A DNA stretch of 64,000 nucleotides. It comes from Actinophytocola algeriensis (lineage in GTDB: Bacteria > Actinomycetota > Actinomycetes > Mycobacteriales > Pseudonocardiaceae). Below, piece after piece: positions 1 to 8,557 of the stretch. Position numbers and translations under genes: made by a program. The notes under the pieces are model-generated. The model did not search any database and had not been told where the DNA came from. It was given only the letters and a program-made list of their open reading frames with translations. The DNA is taken from positions 855,269 through 919,268 of the forward strand of contig NZ_JACHJQ010000001.1 in the NCBI RefSeq assembly GCF_014203735.1, written 5' to 3'. Within the stretch, counting starts at the first letter, position 1, and each line of letters starts with the position of its first letter.

Positions 1-281
1 TACTCGGGCCGAATGATCAGGCTCGTGTTCCCGAGGTGCGCGACCGGCATCGAGATGTCGAGGACTTCGTCGAACCGCGCCGCACTGCGGTAACGAAGCG
101 TCGCCTCGGCCACGACGACGTCGAACCCACGCCCCACCATCTCCTGGTACGGCGAGATCCGGTCCCGCCACAGCTCGGTGAGCGCGTTGTCGTAGTAGAA
201 GAGGTAGTGCCCGTTGAAGACAACCCCTTGCTGATCACACTCGCTGTACCGAACCCGAAGCCGATGAACGAAGACGCTCAC
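1..281 (-). CDS. acyl-CoA thioesterase, 4HBT hot-dog fold (partial, runs off window start)
   Basis: Reading the minus strand from a GTG at 281 gives a protein starting M-S-V-F-V-H-R-L and then RVRYSECDQQGVVFNGHY, the signature of the YbgC/FadM-type hot-dog thioesterases; the Asp of the SECDQQG stretch is the usual catalytic residue. The frame stays open to base 3, so about 93 residues are visible and the rest lies outside the window. The GTG overlaps the TGA of the upstream SDR gene (GTGA, 278-281), so the two are very likely co-translated. The family hydrolyses acyl-CoA thioesters in the cytoplasm; the chain-length preference cannot be read from the sequence. Confidence 0.88.
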   Translation of the reverse strand, partial: MSVFVHRLRVRYSECDQQGVVFNGHYLFYYDNALTELWRDRISPYQEMVGRGFDVVVAEATLRYRSAARFDEVLDISMPVAHLGNTSLIIRPE

Positions 282-1033
282 CGCTCACCCACAGCGTCAC
301 TGCCGGCGAACCGGCTGAGCCGAGCAGCGGCCTGGGGGGCCAGCTGCCCGAAGACAACCCCGGCCCGCCGGACAGGATCGGCGACATCCACTTCGGCCCG
401 ATCATGCCGGACCGCCCGAACCACAGCAGCGGCAACATCGTCAGGCGACTTGGCCTGAAACCCAGCCGGAAGAGCAACCCCGTCGGGTGCTGCCGCGTCG
501 GAGACCGCCCCGACGTTCACCAGGGACACCCCGACCCCCAGCGGCCCCCAGTCCTGCCGAAGCGCGAGAGCGAACCCCCGGACCCCGAACCACGCGGCAC
601 TGTGCAACGAGGACGCGGGCCCGACCGTCTTCCCTCCCAGGGAGGAAACGAAGACGATGTGCCCGGACCCGCGGGCAACCATCCGCTCCCCGACAAGCCG
701 GGCGAGTGTCAGCGGAACCCGCAGGTTGACGTCAAGCACCCGGTCAACCTCATCAAGCGAGTGATCGGTGAGCAACCCACCCCCGTCGACCCCGGCCGCG
801 AGCACGAGCAGGTCGACGTCCCCAGCGAAGTCGACCACCCGCACCAGCTCATCCCGGTCCGCGAGATCGGCGACAACCCCCCGCCCGTCAACCTCAGCGG
901 CGACGGCCTCGACCAGCTCCCCCCGCAACCCGGTGACGGTGAGCGAACACCCTTCCCCCCGCAACCGCCGGGCAACAGCCCGCCCCAGCCCCCCAGTGGC
1001 CCCGGTAACAAGAGCGGCCCCACGAATCTCCAT
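278..1033 (-). CDS. SDR-family protein with degenerate active site
   Basis: A 251-residue Rossmann protein of the short-chain dehydrogenase/reductase superfamily. The N-terminus has the nucleotide-binding TGATGGLG (TGxxxGxG) and a later LVLAAG (NNAG-like) strand, and the strand ending in VFVSSLGG carries the usual Ser. Where a classical SDR has YxxxK, this protein reads H-S-A-A-W, so both the catalytic Tyr and Lys are missing although the flanking residues are conserved. The ATG at 1033 starts directly before the first strand; the open frame reaches 1099 but adds residues that do not fit the fold. It overlaps the downstream thioesterase by four bases. It may bind NAD(P) without classical catalysis. 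Confidence 0.85.
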   Translation of the reverse strand: MEIRGAALVTGATGGLGRAVARRLRGEGCSLTVTGLRGELVEAVAAEVDGRGVVADLADRDELVRVVDFAGDVDLLVLAAGVDGGGLLTDHSLDEVDRVLDVNLRVPLTLARLVGERMVARGSGHIVFVSSLGGKTVGPASSLHSAAWFGVRGFALALRQDWGPLGVGVSLVNVGAVSDAAAPDGVALPAGFQAKSPDDVAAAVVRAVRHDRAEVDVADPVRRAGVVFGQLAPQAAARLSRFAGSDAVGER

Positions 1034-1404
1034 GGCGGGATGGTAATCGCCCAGGCAGAACCCCCACGCCCCACAGCCCGCGTCCAACCGCGCCAACAAG
1101 CACTAGGACACCCACGAGGAACAGGCGCGACCGAGAGCGGCGCGAGGAGATCCCGAAGGACGAGGGCAGAGAGAGAACTGAGCAGAGAGAGAACCGGGCA
1201 GAGAGAGAACCGGGCAGCGGAACGAGACATTGCCCCCAGAGGAGAACCCAAGGCAACCCCGCGAAGCTCAAGCAACAGGCACGAAACCGGCGAAGGGGGT
1301 CCGGGGGCGAAGCCCGCCGGGCGGGACGCGGGGGTTGCACCCCCACAAGAAATGGCGAGTGAGCAGGGCGAGCGCTCTCCGCGAGCAGGGGTGCCCCACG
1401 AACG
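1034..1404. other. intergenic region with low-complexity repeats
   Basis: No convincing gene is present between the SDR start and tRNA-Gly. The stretch holds a purine-rich tandem repeat (1166-1213) and a G/C-rich part (about 1288-1355) containing short self-complementary runs such as GGGGGTTGCACCCCC at 1332-1346. The open frames here are compositional and show no protein family features. Confidence 0.6.
1166..1213. repeat. three tandem copies of a 16-bp repeat
   Basis: The unit GCAGAGAGAGAACCGG occurs at 1182-1197 and 1198-1213, with a two-base variant (ending CTGA) at 1166-1181. The copies abut exactly. The array is short, has no spacers and lies outside any supported gene, so it looks like simple slippage-prone DNA. 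Confidence 0.85.
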
Positions 1405-1475
1405 AGCGGGTGACGGGAATCGAACCCGCATGACCAGCTTGGAAGGCTGGGGCTCTGCCATTGAGCTACACCCGC
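1405..1475 (-). tRNA. tRNA-Gly (anticodon TCC)
   Basis: The minus strand folds as a 71-nt cloverleaf. The acceptor GCGGGTG (1475-1469) pairs with CACCCGC (1412-1406), the T-loop is GGTTCGATTCC, and the anticodon stem CCAGC/GCTGG holds the loop CTTCCAA, giving anticodon TCC, which reads GGA. The discriminator is T and the 3' CCA is not encoded. Confidence 0.97.
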
Positions 1476-1554
1476 GTGCGCCGCTACCGGGCGGCGCGAG
1501 GACAGCCTAGCGTGCCGCGTTAAGCTGTGGCGGGTGTCCCTGGTGAGGGACCGC

Positions 1555-1628
1555 CGGGATGTGGCGCAGCTTGGTAGCGCATTCGCTTTGGGAGCGAAGG
1601 GTCGCAGGTTCAAATCCTGTCATCCCGA
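1555..1628 (+). tRNA. tRNA-Pro (anticodon TGG)
   Basis: A 74-nt cloverleaf. The acceptor CGGGATG (1555-1561) pairs with CATCCCG (1621-1627), the anticodon stem TTCGC/GCGAA holds loop TTTGGGA with anticodon TGG, and the T arm is GCAGGTTCAAATCCTGT. The CCA is not encoded. It lies head to head with tRNA-Gly and just upstream of tig, the usual actinobacterial place for a tRNA-Pro. Confidence 0.97.
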
Positions 1629-1648
1629 CTCGACTCTGGGAGGAGTCT

Positions 1649-1666
1649 GTCCGCGCGGGCGCGGAC
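1649..1666 (+). terminator. hairpin after tRNA-Pro
   Basis: GTCCGCG (1649-1655) and CGCGGAC (1660-1666) form a perfect 7-bp stem around a CGGG loop, 20 bases past the tRNA 3' end. No U-run follows, as is common for actinobacterial terminators. Confidence 0.5.
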
Positions 1667-1834
1667 CAGTGTCGTCTCGTTGTCTCGTCATGGGGTCAAG
1701 CCCCCAAGCCCCTATGACTGGGCGGGCGCAGGCGGCGAGAACGCCAGGTCGGCACCCGCCCGCCTCGCCTGACCGTGAGTTCCATACACTCGCGAGAGCC
1801 CAAACCGGTCAACCCAGCTACCCAGGAGATCACG

Positions 1835-3214
1835 TTGAAGAGCACCGTCGAGCACCTGAGCCCGACGCGGGTCCGGATCAACGTCGAGGTGCCGTTCGAC
1901 GAGCTCAAGCCGAACTTCGACCGCGCGTACAAGAAACTCGCCGCACAGGTCCGCATCCCCGGCTTCCGCCCCGGCAAGGCACCCGCCCGGGTCATCGAGT
2001 CCCGCATCGGCCGCGCGCCGATCCTCGACGAGGTCGTCAACGAGGCCATTCCGGCCAAGTACATGGAGGCGATCACGGAGGGCGAGGTCCGGACGCTGGG
2101 CCAGCCCAACATCGAGGTCACGAAGCTGGAGGACGGCGACCACATCGCGTTCACGGCCGAGGTGGACATCCGGCCGGACATCACGATCCCGGCGTTCGGC
2201 GAGCTGTCGGTCACGGTGGACGACCTGGAGCTGGCCGACGACGAGGTGAACGAGCAGCTGGACGAGCTGCGCGCCCGGTTCGGCACGTTGACCGGGGTGG
2301 AGCGCGCCGCGGAGAACGGTGACTTCGTCTCGATCGACCTGGCCGCGACGGTGGACGGCCAGGAGGTCGAGGAGGCCAAGACCAGCGGCCTGTCCTACGA
2401 GGTCGGCTCGGGCGAGATGATCGAGGGCATCGACGAGGCCATCACCGGCACGTCGGCAGGCGAGTCGGCGACGTTCACGACGAAGCTGGTCGCGGGCGAG
2501 TTCGCCGGGCAGGACGCCGAGGTCACCGTGACGGTGAACTCGGTCAAGGTCCGTGAGCTACCGGAGCCGGACGACGAGTTCGCCCAGCTGGCGTCGGAGT
2601 TCGACACGATCGACGAGCTGAAGAGCGACCTGCGCGAGCGCCTGACCCGCGTCAAGAAGATGCAGCAGGGCGTCCAGGCGCGCGACAAGGTCCTCGAGGC
2701 GCTGCTCGAGGTCACCGAGGTGCCGCTGCCGGAGAAGGTCGTCGAGTCCGAGGTCGAGGTCCGCAAGCACGACGCGGTCCACACGTTCGACCACGACGAG
2801 GCGAAGTTCGAGGAGTTCCTCACGTCCCAGGGGCAGACCCTGGAGCAGTTCAACACCGACGTGCAGGAAGAGGCCGAGAAGGCCGTCAAGACGCAGCTGG
2901 TCCTGGACTCGATCGCCGACGCCGAGAACGTGAACGTCGACGACAACGAGCTGACCGAGCGGATCATCTACCAGGCGCAGCGGTTCGGCATCAGCCCTGA
3001 CGAGTACGTGCAGCGCGCGCAGCAGTCGGGCCAGCTCGGCGCGATCTTCGCGGACGTGCGCCGCGGCAAGGCGCTGGCCTCGGTCGTCCGCCTGGCGACG
3101 GTGACCGACGCGAGCGGCAACGCGGTCGACCTGGAGGAGCTGTTCGGTCCTCGTGAGGCCGCCCAGGAAGAGCCGGCCGCTAATGCGCCGGTAGAGGATG
3201 CCGAGAGTAAGTGA
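1835..3214 (+). CDS. tig: trigger factor (ribosome-associated chaperone, peptidyl-prolyl isomerase)
   Basis: Trigger factor binds the ribosomal exit tunnel and shelters nascent chains. The 459-residue product has the ribosome-binding N-terminal domain with GFRPGKAP at residues 43-50, an FKBP-type isomerase domain at roughly 150-240, and the helical C-terminal chaperone arms, ending in an acidic tail. The chosen start is TTG at 1835: it follows AGGAG at 1823-1827 and gives the usual start (M/L)-K-S-T-V-E; the frame is open from 1775 but the extra 20 residues do not match the family. It heads the proteostasis block tig-clpP1-clpP2-clpX, with a hairpin before clpP1. Confidence 0.97.
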   Translation: MKSTVEHLSPTRVRINVEVPFDELKPNFDRAYKKLAAQVRIPGFRPGKAPARVIESRIGRAPILDEVVNEAIPAKYMEAITEGEVRTLGQPNIEVTKLEDGDHIAFTAEVDIRPDITIPAFGELSVTVDDLELADDEVNEQLDELRARFGTLTGVERAAENGDFVSIDLAATVDGQEVEEAKTSGLSYEVGSGEMIEGIDEAITGTSAGESATFTTKLVAGEFAGQDAEVTVTVNSVKVRELPEPDDEFAQLASEFDTIDELKSDLRERLTRVKKMQQGVQARDKVLEALLEVTEVPLPEKVVESEVEVRKHDAVHTFDHDEAKFEEFLTSQGQTLEQFNTDVQEEAEKAVKTQLVLDSIADAENVNVDDNELTERIIYQAQRFGISPDEYVQRAQQSGQLGAIFADVRRGKALASVVRLATVTDASGNAVDLEELFGPREAAQEEPAANAPVEDAESK

Positions 3215-3229
3215 CGCTCTGAGCGAACT

Positions 3230-3259
3230 CGGGCGGTGTCGGGCATTCGATGCCGCCCG
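3230..3259 (+). terminator. hairpin between tig and clpP1
   Basis: CGGGCGG (3230-3236) and CCGCCCG (3253-3259) form a 7-bp stem 16 bases after the tig stop, with a 16-base loop that could pair only partly. It may terminate or attenuate tig transcription before the clp genes. Confidence 0.5.
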
Positions 3260-3324
3260 CCTTCGTTAATGTCGGACGTGACACCAGATCAACCTCGCAA
3301 CCAGAGCGGAGAAGGCAGGCGAAC

Positions 3325-3942
3325 GTGACGCATCCACGGCAGACGCCCGACATGCGGTCGGGCACCGCGGGACTCACCCTGAACGACTCGGTGTACGAGC
3401 GGCTGCTCCGTGAGCGCATCGTGTTCCTCGGTTCCGAGGTCGACGACGAGATCGCGAACCGGATCACGGCGCAGCTGCTGCTGCTCGCCGCTGAAGACGC
3501 CGAGAAGGACATCGTCTTCTACATCAACTCGCCAGGCGGTTCCGTCTCGGCGGGCATGGCGATCTACGACACGATGATGCTCATCGAGCCGGACGTCCAG
3601 ACGTGGGCGATGGGCATGGCGGCCTCCATGGGCCAGTTCCTGCTCAGCGCCGGCCAGCCCGGCAAGCGCTACGCCCTGCCGCACGCGCGGATCATGATGC
3701 ACCAGCCGTCCGGTGGTGTCGGTGGCACGGCCTCCGACATCGCGATCCGGGCCGAGGTGCTGAACAAGTGGAAGCGTGAGATGGCGGAGCTGACCGCCGA
3801 GCAGACTGGGCAGACCGTCGAGCAGATCACCCAGGACGCCGACCGCGACCGCTGGTTCACCGCCCCGGAAGCCCTCACCTACGGCTTCATCGACCAGGTG
3901 GTCAACCGCGCGAGCCAGACCCCCAACGGCAGCGGCAGCTGA
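3325..3942 (+). CDS. clpP1: ATP-dependent Clp protease proteolytic subunit ClpP1
   Basis: A serine peptidase subunit that in actinobacteria forms a mixed ClpP1-ClpP2 tetradecamer fed by ClpX or ClpC. The 205-residue product has the catalytic triad Ser101 (in GMAASM), His126 (in MMHQP) and Asp175 (in DADRDRW). It matches the ClpP1 type by its start, T-D/P-D-M-R-S-G, and the block GSEVDDEIANR. The GTG at 3325 was preferred over the open-frame start at 3250 because it gives the family's short propeptide and lies behind the purine-rich GGAGAAGG. clpP2 follows after 31 bases, so the pair is an operon. No clear ClgR site was found upstream. Confidence 0.97.
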   Translation: MTHPRQTPDMRSGTAGLTLNDSVYERLLRERIVFLGSEVDDEIANRITAQLLLLAAEDAEKDIVFYINSPGGSVSAGMAIYDTMMLIEPDVQTWAMGMAASMGQFLLSAGQPGKRYALPHARIMMHQPSGGVGGTASDIAIRAEVLNKWKREMAELTAEQTGQTVEQITQDADRDRWFTAPEALTYGFIDQVVNRASQTPNGSGS

Positions 3943-3973
3943 CGCGGGTCACGAGACCTGAGGAGAACACATC

Positions 3974-4606
3974 GTGAGTAACCCTTACTCTCCGCAGTCC
4001 CGGTACGTGCTGCCGTCCTTCGTCGAGCGCACGAGCTACGGGGTCAAGGAGTCCAACCCGTACAACAAGCTGTTCGAAGAGCGGATCATCTTCGTCGGCG
4101 TGCAGATCGACGACGCGTCGGCCAACGACGTGATGGCGCAGCTGCTGTACCTGGAGTCGGTCGACCCCGACCGCGACATCACCATGTACATCAACTCGCC
4201 CGGTGGGTCGTTCACGTCGCTGATGGCGATCTACGACACCATGCAGTTCGCGCGGCCCGACGTGCAGACCTTCTGCCTCGGCCAGGCCGCTTCCGCGGCC
4301 GCGGTGCTGCTGGCGGCGGGCACCCCCGGCAAGCGTTTCGCGCTGCCGAACGCCCGTGTGCTGATCCACCAGCCCGCCATGGAGGGCGTCTACGGGCAGG
4401 TCTCGGACCTGGAGATCCAGGCCAACGAGATCCAGCGCGTGCGCCGTCTCATGGAGGAGACGCTGGCTCGGCACACCAACCGGGACGCCGAGCAGATCCG
4501 CAAGGACATCGAGCGCGACAAGATTCTGACGGCCGACGAGGCCAAGGCGTACGGCATCGTCGACGACGTGCTTCCCTACCGGAAGCTGTCGGCGAACCGG
4601 CCCTGA
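3974..4606 (+). CDS. clpP2: ATP-dependent Clp protease proteolytic subunit ClpP2
   Basis: The second subunit of the actinobacterial ClpP1P2 peptidase. The 210 residues contain the nucleophile Ser107 in GQAASAAA and His132 in LIHQP, plus the ClpP2-typical [20 protein letters not shown] start and the YGIVDDVL end. The GTG at 3974 has a strong AGGAG about ten bases upstream. In mycobacteria ClpP2 is the subunit whose face docks ClpX/ClpC1, and here too the next gene is clpX. Confidence 0.97.
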   Translation: MSNPYSPQSRYVLPSFVERTSYGVKESNPYNKLFEERIIFVGVQIDDASANDVMAQLLYLESVDPDRDITMYINSPGGSFTSLMAIYDTMQFARPDVQTFCLGQAASAAAVLLAAGTPGKRFALPNARVLIHQPAMEGVYGQVSDLEIQANEIQRVRRLMEETLARHTNRDAEQIRKDIERDKILTADEAKAYGIVDDVLPYRKLSANRP

Positions 4607-4616
4607 TCCGGCTGGC

Positions 4617-4651
4617 AGGTGGCTCCGGACCGTAGTTTTCCGGGGCCACCT
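4617..4651 (+). terminator. hairpin after clpP2
   Basis: AGGTGGCTCCGG (4617-4628) pairs with CCGGGGCCACCT (4640-4651) as a 12-bp stem with one G-U pair and an 11-base loop, ten bases past the clpP2 stop. No U-run follows. It separates clpP1-clpP2 from clpX, so clpX probably has its own promoter in 4652-4843. Confidence 0.75.
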
Positions 4652-4843
4652 GATCGGCCGAATCCGACAACTCGGCGGTCAGGTTCTCCCATTGAGTGGG
4701 GGTTGGCAGGTACCGTCGAAGGCAACAGGCACGACCGGGCCTGGAGTGGAGTGCGCGACACTCGTACTCGAAGGGCCCGTACAAGGCCACAGATCCAGGC
4801 TTGCTCACTCAGGGCACGCCGGAGGGGACAGAGGTCAGCGGTC

Positions 4844-6148
4844 ATGGCGCGTATCGGCGACGGCGGAGACCTGCTGAAGTGCTCTTTCTGCGGGAAGAGC
4901 CAAAAGCAGGTGAAGAAACTCATCGCCGGCCCCGGCGTGTACATCTGCGACGAATGCATCGACCTCTGCAACGAGATCATCGAGGAAGAGCTGGCCGAGG
5001 CCGGTGACGTCAAGCTCGACGAGCTGCCCAAGCCCGCCGAGATCGACGAGTTCCTCGACCAGTACGTGATCGGCCAGGACGAGGCCAAGCGCACGCTGGC
5101 CGTGGCCGTCTACAACCACTACAAGCGCATCCAGGCCGGTGACCGCGCCCGGCCGGAGACGCGTGAGGGCGGTCGCGAGTCCCGCGAGGAGACCGTCGAG
5201 CTCACCAAGTCGAACATCCTGCTGCTCGGCCCGACGGGCTGCGGCAAGACGTACCTGGCGCAGACGCTCGCGAAGCTGCTGAACGTTCCGTTCGCCATCG
5301 CGGACGCGACCGCGCTGACCGAGGCGGGCTACGTCGGTGAGGACGTCGAGAACATCCTCCTGAAGCTGATCCAGGCCGCCGACTACGACGTGAAGCGCGC
5401 CGAGACCGGCATCATCTACATCGACGAGGTCGACAAGATCGCCCGCAAGTCCGAGAACCCGTCCATCACCAGGGACGTCTCCGGCGAGGGCGTGCAGCAG
5501 GCGCTGCTGAAGATCCTTGAGGGCACCACCGCGTCAGTGCCGCCGCAGGGTGGTCGCAAGCACCCGCACCAGGAGTTCATCCAGATCGACACCACCAACG
5601 TGCTGTTCATCGTGGCCGGCGCGTTCGCGGGCCTCGAGAAGATCATCCAGGACCGCGTCGGCAAGCGCGGCCTCGGCTTCGGCGCCGAGATCCGGTCGAA
5701 GGCGGACATCGACAACGCCGACTTCTTCGCCGACACCATGCCGGAGGACCTGATCAAGTTCGGTCTGATCCCCGAGTTCATCGGGCGTCTGCCGGTCGTG
5801 GCCTCCGTGACCAACCTCGACAAGACGTCGCTGGTGCAGATCCTCACGGCGCCGCGCAACGCGCTGGTGAAGCAGTACCAGAAGCTGTTCGAGATGGACG
5901 GCGTGGAGCTGGAGTTCACCGACGCGGCGCTCGAGGCCATCGCCGACCAGGCGATTCTCCGTGGGACCGGTGCTCGTGGGCTCCGGGCCATCATGGAGGA
6001 GGTGCTGCAGACCGTCATGTACGACATTCCTTCGCGGTCTGACGTCGCCAAGGTGGTCATCACCGAGCAGACGGTCCGGGAGAACGTGAACCCGACGATC
6101 GTGGCTCGTCAGCCTTCGCGTCGGGAGCGTCGCGAGAAGTCCGCCTGA
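4844..6148 (+). CDS. clpX: ATP-dependent Clp protease ATP-binding subunit ClpX
   Basis: A hexameric AAA+ unfoldase that recognises substrates and feeds them to ClpP1P2. The 434-residue product starts with the four-cysteine zinc domain (CSFC at 13-16, CDEC further on), then Walker A GPTGCGKT near residue 130, Walker [11 protein letters not shown] near 190, and the arginine-bearing sensor region [10 protein letters not shown]. The ATG at 4844 is placed directly before the zinc domain; the frame is open from 4619 but the extra 75 residues are low-complexity. The 190 bases between the clpP2 hairpin and this ATG hold no gene and are the likely clpX promoter region. Confidence 0.97.
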   Translation: MARIGDGGDLLKCSFCGKSQKQVKKLIAGPGVYICDECIDLCNEIIEEELAEAGDVKLDELPKPAEIDEFLDQYVIGQDEAKRTLAVAVYNHYKRIQAGDRARPETREGGRESREETVELTKSNILLLGPTGCGKTYLAQTLAKLLNVPFAIADATALTEAGYVGEDVENILLKLIQAADYDVKRAETGIIYIDEVDKIARKSENPSITRDVSGEGVQQALLKILEGTTASVPPQGGRKHPHQEFIQIDTTNVLFIVAGAFAGLEKIIQDRVGKRGLGFGAEIRSKADIDNADFFADTMPEDLIKFGLIPEFIGRLPVVASVTNLDKTSLVQILTAPRNALVKQYQKLFEMDGVELEFTDAALEAIADQAILRGTGARGLRAIMEEVLQTVMYDIPSRSDVAKVVITEQTVRENVNPTIVARQPSRRERREKSA

Positions 6149-6158
6149 GTTTTCGGGG

Positions 6159-6187
6159 ACGGGGCCCGGGATTGTTCCGGGCCCCGT
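6159..6187 (+). terminator. terminator after clpX
   Basis: ACGGGGCCCGG (6159-6169) pairs perfectly with CCGGGCCCCGT (6177-6187) around a 7-base loop, eleven bases downstream of the clpX stop. An 11-bp G+C-rich stem in this place is a convincing terminator even without a U-run. Confidence 0.85.
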
Positions 6188-6328
6188 CGTCGCGTCCTGG
6201 GCGCCTGCGCCAGGAGTTCGTGCGGGTTCCCTGGTGGAGAAACGCTCGAGTACGCCGCGACGGTCGACCACGGTGTGTGATCGGCCTTCGCGTGGTCTTG
6301 CTCCTTCTCGGTCCACGCGGCACAGGAC

Positions 6329-6397
6329 TCAGGCACTGCCCTCGCCTGCCTCGTCGTAGTGGAGCCTTGTTCCGTCCGTGGCAAGGAAAGTGAGCAC
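6329..6397 (-). pseudogene. possible 5' remnant of an alpha/beta hydrolase gene
   Basis: On the minus strand a GTG at 6397 opens a 22-codon frame reading LTFLATDGTRLHYDEAGEGS before a stop. This resembles the first strand and turn of small alpha/beta hydrolases (T-x-F-x-T-x-D-G-x-x-L-x-Y-x-x-x-G-E-G), where the next residues should be the hydrophobic strand and HG motif. Nothing recognisable continues in any frame towards the clpX terminator. It may be a decayed gene or chance; the stretch 6188-6427 otherwise contains no gene. Confidence 0.3.
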
Positions 6398-6427
6398 CTC
6401 CCACCCCAACGGTGCGAGGATGACCGC

Positions 6428-7018
6428 ATGCCGTACGTCTTGCTGCTCCACGGGCACATGGGAGCTCCGCCCCCGCACTGGCAGAGCTGGCTCGCGCACG
6501 AGCTCGCCGACACCGGGTACGTGGTCGAGGTTCCCCAGCTGTCCGAGCCCGACCGGCCGCAGGTGGACGTCTGGCTCGGCGAGCTGCGGCACCACCTCGA
6601 GGCCGCGCCCGCCGACGACGAGCGGATCGTGCTCGCGCACTCCTGTGGCGCGGCGCTGTGGCTGCATCACGCGGCCCAGCTCGTCGACACCGAGCACCAC
6701 CAGTTGCGGTTCGACCGGGCACTGCTCGTGTCGCCGCCCGGGCCGCGGTGGCAGCACCCCGACGTGCACGGGTTCGCGCCCGCCCCGCTCGACCCGGCCG
6801 GGGTGCGGCGCGCGGCAGGCTGGACGCAGCTCGTGGTCGGGGACGACGACGTCGCGTGCTCCGTCGACGAAGCCGTCGACATGGCGTCCGCGCTGAAGAT
6901 CGACCTCGACATCATCCCCGGCGGCGCGCACCTCGACGGATCCGCCGGCTACGGGCCGTGGCCCGCGGTCCGGGACTGGGTCGCCGACCGGCACACCCGG
7001 ATGGTCACGAACCGGTGA
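6428..7018 (+). CDS. RBBP9/YdeN-type alpha/beta serine hydrolase
   Basis: A 196-residue cytoplasmic hydrolase. It starts with [12 protein letters not shown], has W-x-x-W-L early, the nucleophile elbow AHSCGA (Ser in G/H-x-S-x-G context), the acid region [10 protein letters not shown] and the C-terminal His in [16 protein letters not shown]; this order and the GxGPWP-like ending are typical of the RBBP9/YdeN family. The ATG at 6428 is preceded by GAGGA; the frame is open from 6359. It converges on fdhD and the two reading frames overlap by 14 bases at their 3' ends. The substrate is unknown. Confidence 0.85.
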   Translation: MPYVLLLHGHMGAPPPHWQSWLAHELADTGYVVEVPQLSEPDRPQVDVWLGELRHHLEAAPADDERIVLAHSCGAALWLHHAAQLVDTEHHQLRFDRALLVSPPGPRWQHPDVHGFAPAPLDPAGVRRAAGWTQLVVGDDDVACSVDEAVDMASALKIDLDIIPGGAHLDGSAGYGPWPAVRDWVADRHTRMVTNR

Positions 7019-7835
7019 TGCGCTCCGCGTGCGTGTAGACGTTCATACTTGTGCCGCGCAGGAAGCCGACCAGCGTGATGCCCTGCTCGTCCGCCAGCTC
7101 CACCGCCAGCGACGACGGTGCCGACACGGCCGCCAGGACCGGGATGCCCGCCATCGCGGCCTTCTGCACCAGCTCGAAGCTCGCCCGGCCCGACACCACC
7201 AGCACCGTGCCGCCCAGCGGCACCCGGCCGTTCAGCACCGCCCAGCCGGTCGCCTTGTCGACCGCGTTGTGCCGGCCCACGTCCTCGCGCACCACGAGCG
7301 GCTCGCCGCCGTCCGCGGTGAAGATGCCCGCCGCGTGCAGGCCACCCGTGGAGTCGAACACCCGCTGCTGCTCGCGCAGCCGGCCGGGGAAGGTCACCAG
7401 CGTCTCCGGTGAGACCCGGCAGGCGTCCTCGGCAGGGGAGAAGCGGGTCTTCAGCTTCACCGCGTCCAGCGCCGCCTTGCCGCACACACCGCACGACGAG
7501 GTCGTGTAGAAGGTGCGCTCCAGACTGGTGTCCGGTGGCTCGACACCCGGCGCCAGCGCCAGGTCCAGCACGTTGTACGTGTTGCGGCCCTGGGCGTCCA
7601 CGCCGTCGCAGTAGCGGGCGGTGGTGATGTCCTCCGCCGCCCCGATCACGCCTTCGGTCAGCAGGAATCCGTGCGCCAGCTCCACGTCGTGGCCGGGGGT
7701 GCGCATCGTCACCGACAGCGCCTTGCCGCTGATCCGCAACTCCAGCGGTTCCTCGGCGGCGAGCGTGTCCTGACGCCGACTGCTGCCGCCCTCGGTGAGC
7801 CGCAGGACCGGGCGCCGCACGGTGACTCGTCCCAT
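7005..7835 (-). CDS. fdhD: formate dehydrogenase accessory sulfurtransferase FdhD
   Basis: FdhD carries sulfur from a cysteine desulfurase to the molybdenum cofactor of formate dehydrogenase. The 276-residue product has the redox/persulfide pair C115-x-x-C118 in SSCGVCGKA, the conserved block [11 protein letters not shown], and the GR-A-S-F/E-L region after it. ATG at 7835. No formate dehydrogenase gene is visible nearby, so its target lies elsewhere. The gene diverges from the winged-helix regulator at 7919 across an 83-bp region packed with palindromic sites, so it may be under that regulator's control. Confidence 0.95.
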   Translation of the reverse strand: MGRVTVRRPVLRLTEGGSSRRQDTLAAEEPLELRISGKALSVTMRTPGHDVELAHGFLLTEGVIGAAEDITTARYCDGVDAQGRNTYNVLDLALAPGVEPPDTSLERTFYTTSSCGVCGKAALDAVKLKTRFSPAEDACRVSPETLVTFPGRLREQQRVFDSTGGLHAAGIFTADGGEPLVVREDVGRHNAVDKATGWAVLNGRVPLGGTVLVVSGRASFELVQKAAMAGIPVLAAVSAPSSLAVELADEQGITLVGFLRGTSMNVYTHAERITGS

Positions 7836-7865
7836 GTAGGCAGCCTACACCGCTATAACAAGAAG

Positions 7866-7912
7866 TCTTTAGAAAGAACCCTTGCTCAAGGAGTCTTTAG
7901 CAAGATATCTTG
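7866..7912. promoter_or_regulatory. cluster of palindromic operator-like sites
   Basis: Four related inverted repeats lie between fdhD and the regulator gene: TCTTTAGAAAGA (7866-7877), CTTGCTCAAG (7881-7890), TCTTTAGCAAGA (7894-7905) and the perfect palindrome CAAGATATCTTG (7901-7912). AGTCTTTAG occurs twice as a direct repeat 28 bp apart. The region is strikingly A+T-rich for this genome. The overlap of the last site with the regulator's start suggests autoregulation. Confidence 0.6.
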
Positions 7913-7918
7913 ATATGC

Positions 7919-8491
7919 ATGGTCGACGAGCAGAACAACATCACCGATCCGAAGGAACTCCGGGCGCTCGCACACCCGCTGCGGTGGCAACTCCTCGAGA
8001 TCCTGACCCGTGAGGGCAGCGCCACCGCCACGCTGTGCGCGCGGGAGACCGGTGAGAGCGTCGCCAGCTGCTCGTACCACCTGAACATGCTCGCCAAGTA
8101 CGACTTCGTGGTGCAGGCCGACGGCGGGAAGGGCCGGGAGAAGCCGTGGCGGCTCGCCAGGGAGACCACCCGGTGGACCGATGTCGGGCTGGACACCGAG
8201 GGAGCGGTCGCCGCGCAGGCCGCGACCAGCGCCTTCCTCGACTACACGCTGAACCAGATCAGGGAACGGCACCTCGCCCTGGCCGCCGAGCCGGAGGAGT
8301 GGCGGGACGCGGCCGGGATGGACAACTCCACCCCGTTCCTCACCGCCGACGAGGTACTCGAGTTCCGGACGGACGTCCGCAAAATGCTGGACCGCTACCG
8401 CGACCGCCGGGACAAGCCCGAGACGCGACCCGATGGCGCTCGCTCGGTGAACCTCTTCTTCTCCGCCACGGTCCTGCCGCGGCAGGACTGA
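7919..8491 (+). CDS. ArsR-like winged-helix transcriptional regulator
   Basis: A 190-residue DNA-binding protein. Residues about 10-90 form a winged helix-turn-helix of the ArsR/HTH_20 type: DPKELRALAHPLRWQLLEIL is the first helix, and ETGESVASCSYHLNMLAKYDFV is the recognition region with the S-x-S-Y-H-L motif. The C-terminal half is a helical dimerisation or ligand region with no metal-binding cysteine pair. ATG at 7919 is used; a TTG at 7910 is in frame and lies nearer the AAGGAG at 7888-7893. Palindromes overlapping its promoter suggest it represses itself and perhaps fdhD. A 57-residue ORF follows directly. Confidence 0.8.
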   Translation: MVDEQNNITDPKELRALAHPLRWQLLEILTREGSATATLCARETGESVASCSYHLNMLAKYDFVVQADGGKGREKPWRLARETTRWTDVGLDTEGAVAAQAATSAFLDYTLNQIRERHLALAAEPEEWRDAAGMDNSTPFLTADEVLEFRTDVRKMLDRYRDRRDKPETRPDGARSVNLFFSATVLPRQD

Positions 8492-8557
8492 CAACCCACT
8501 GAACCAGCCGTCGTGCGACGACGGCTCTCTTCGACCTGCCCAGAAAAGGAGATCGTC

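Noticed and set aside
1166-1213. Tandem 16-bp repeats considered as a CRISPR array
   Set aside because: No spacers, purine-rich simple sequence, only three units, no cas genes.
3270-3320. ClgR operator upstream of clpP1
   Set aside because: The only candidate, CGC-N7-GCG, has the wrong spacing compared with the known CGC-N6-GCG type.
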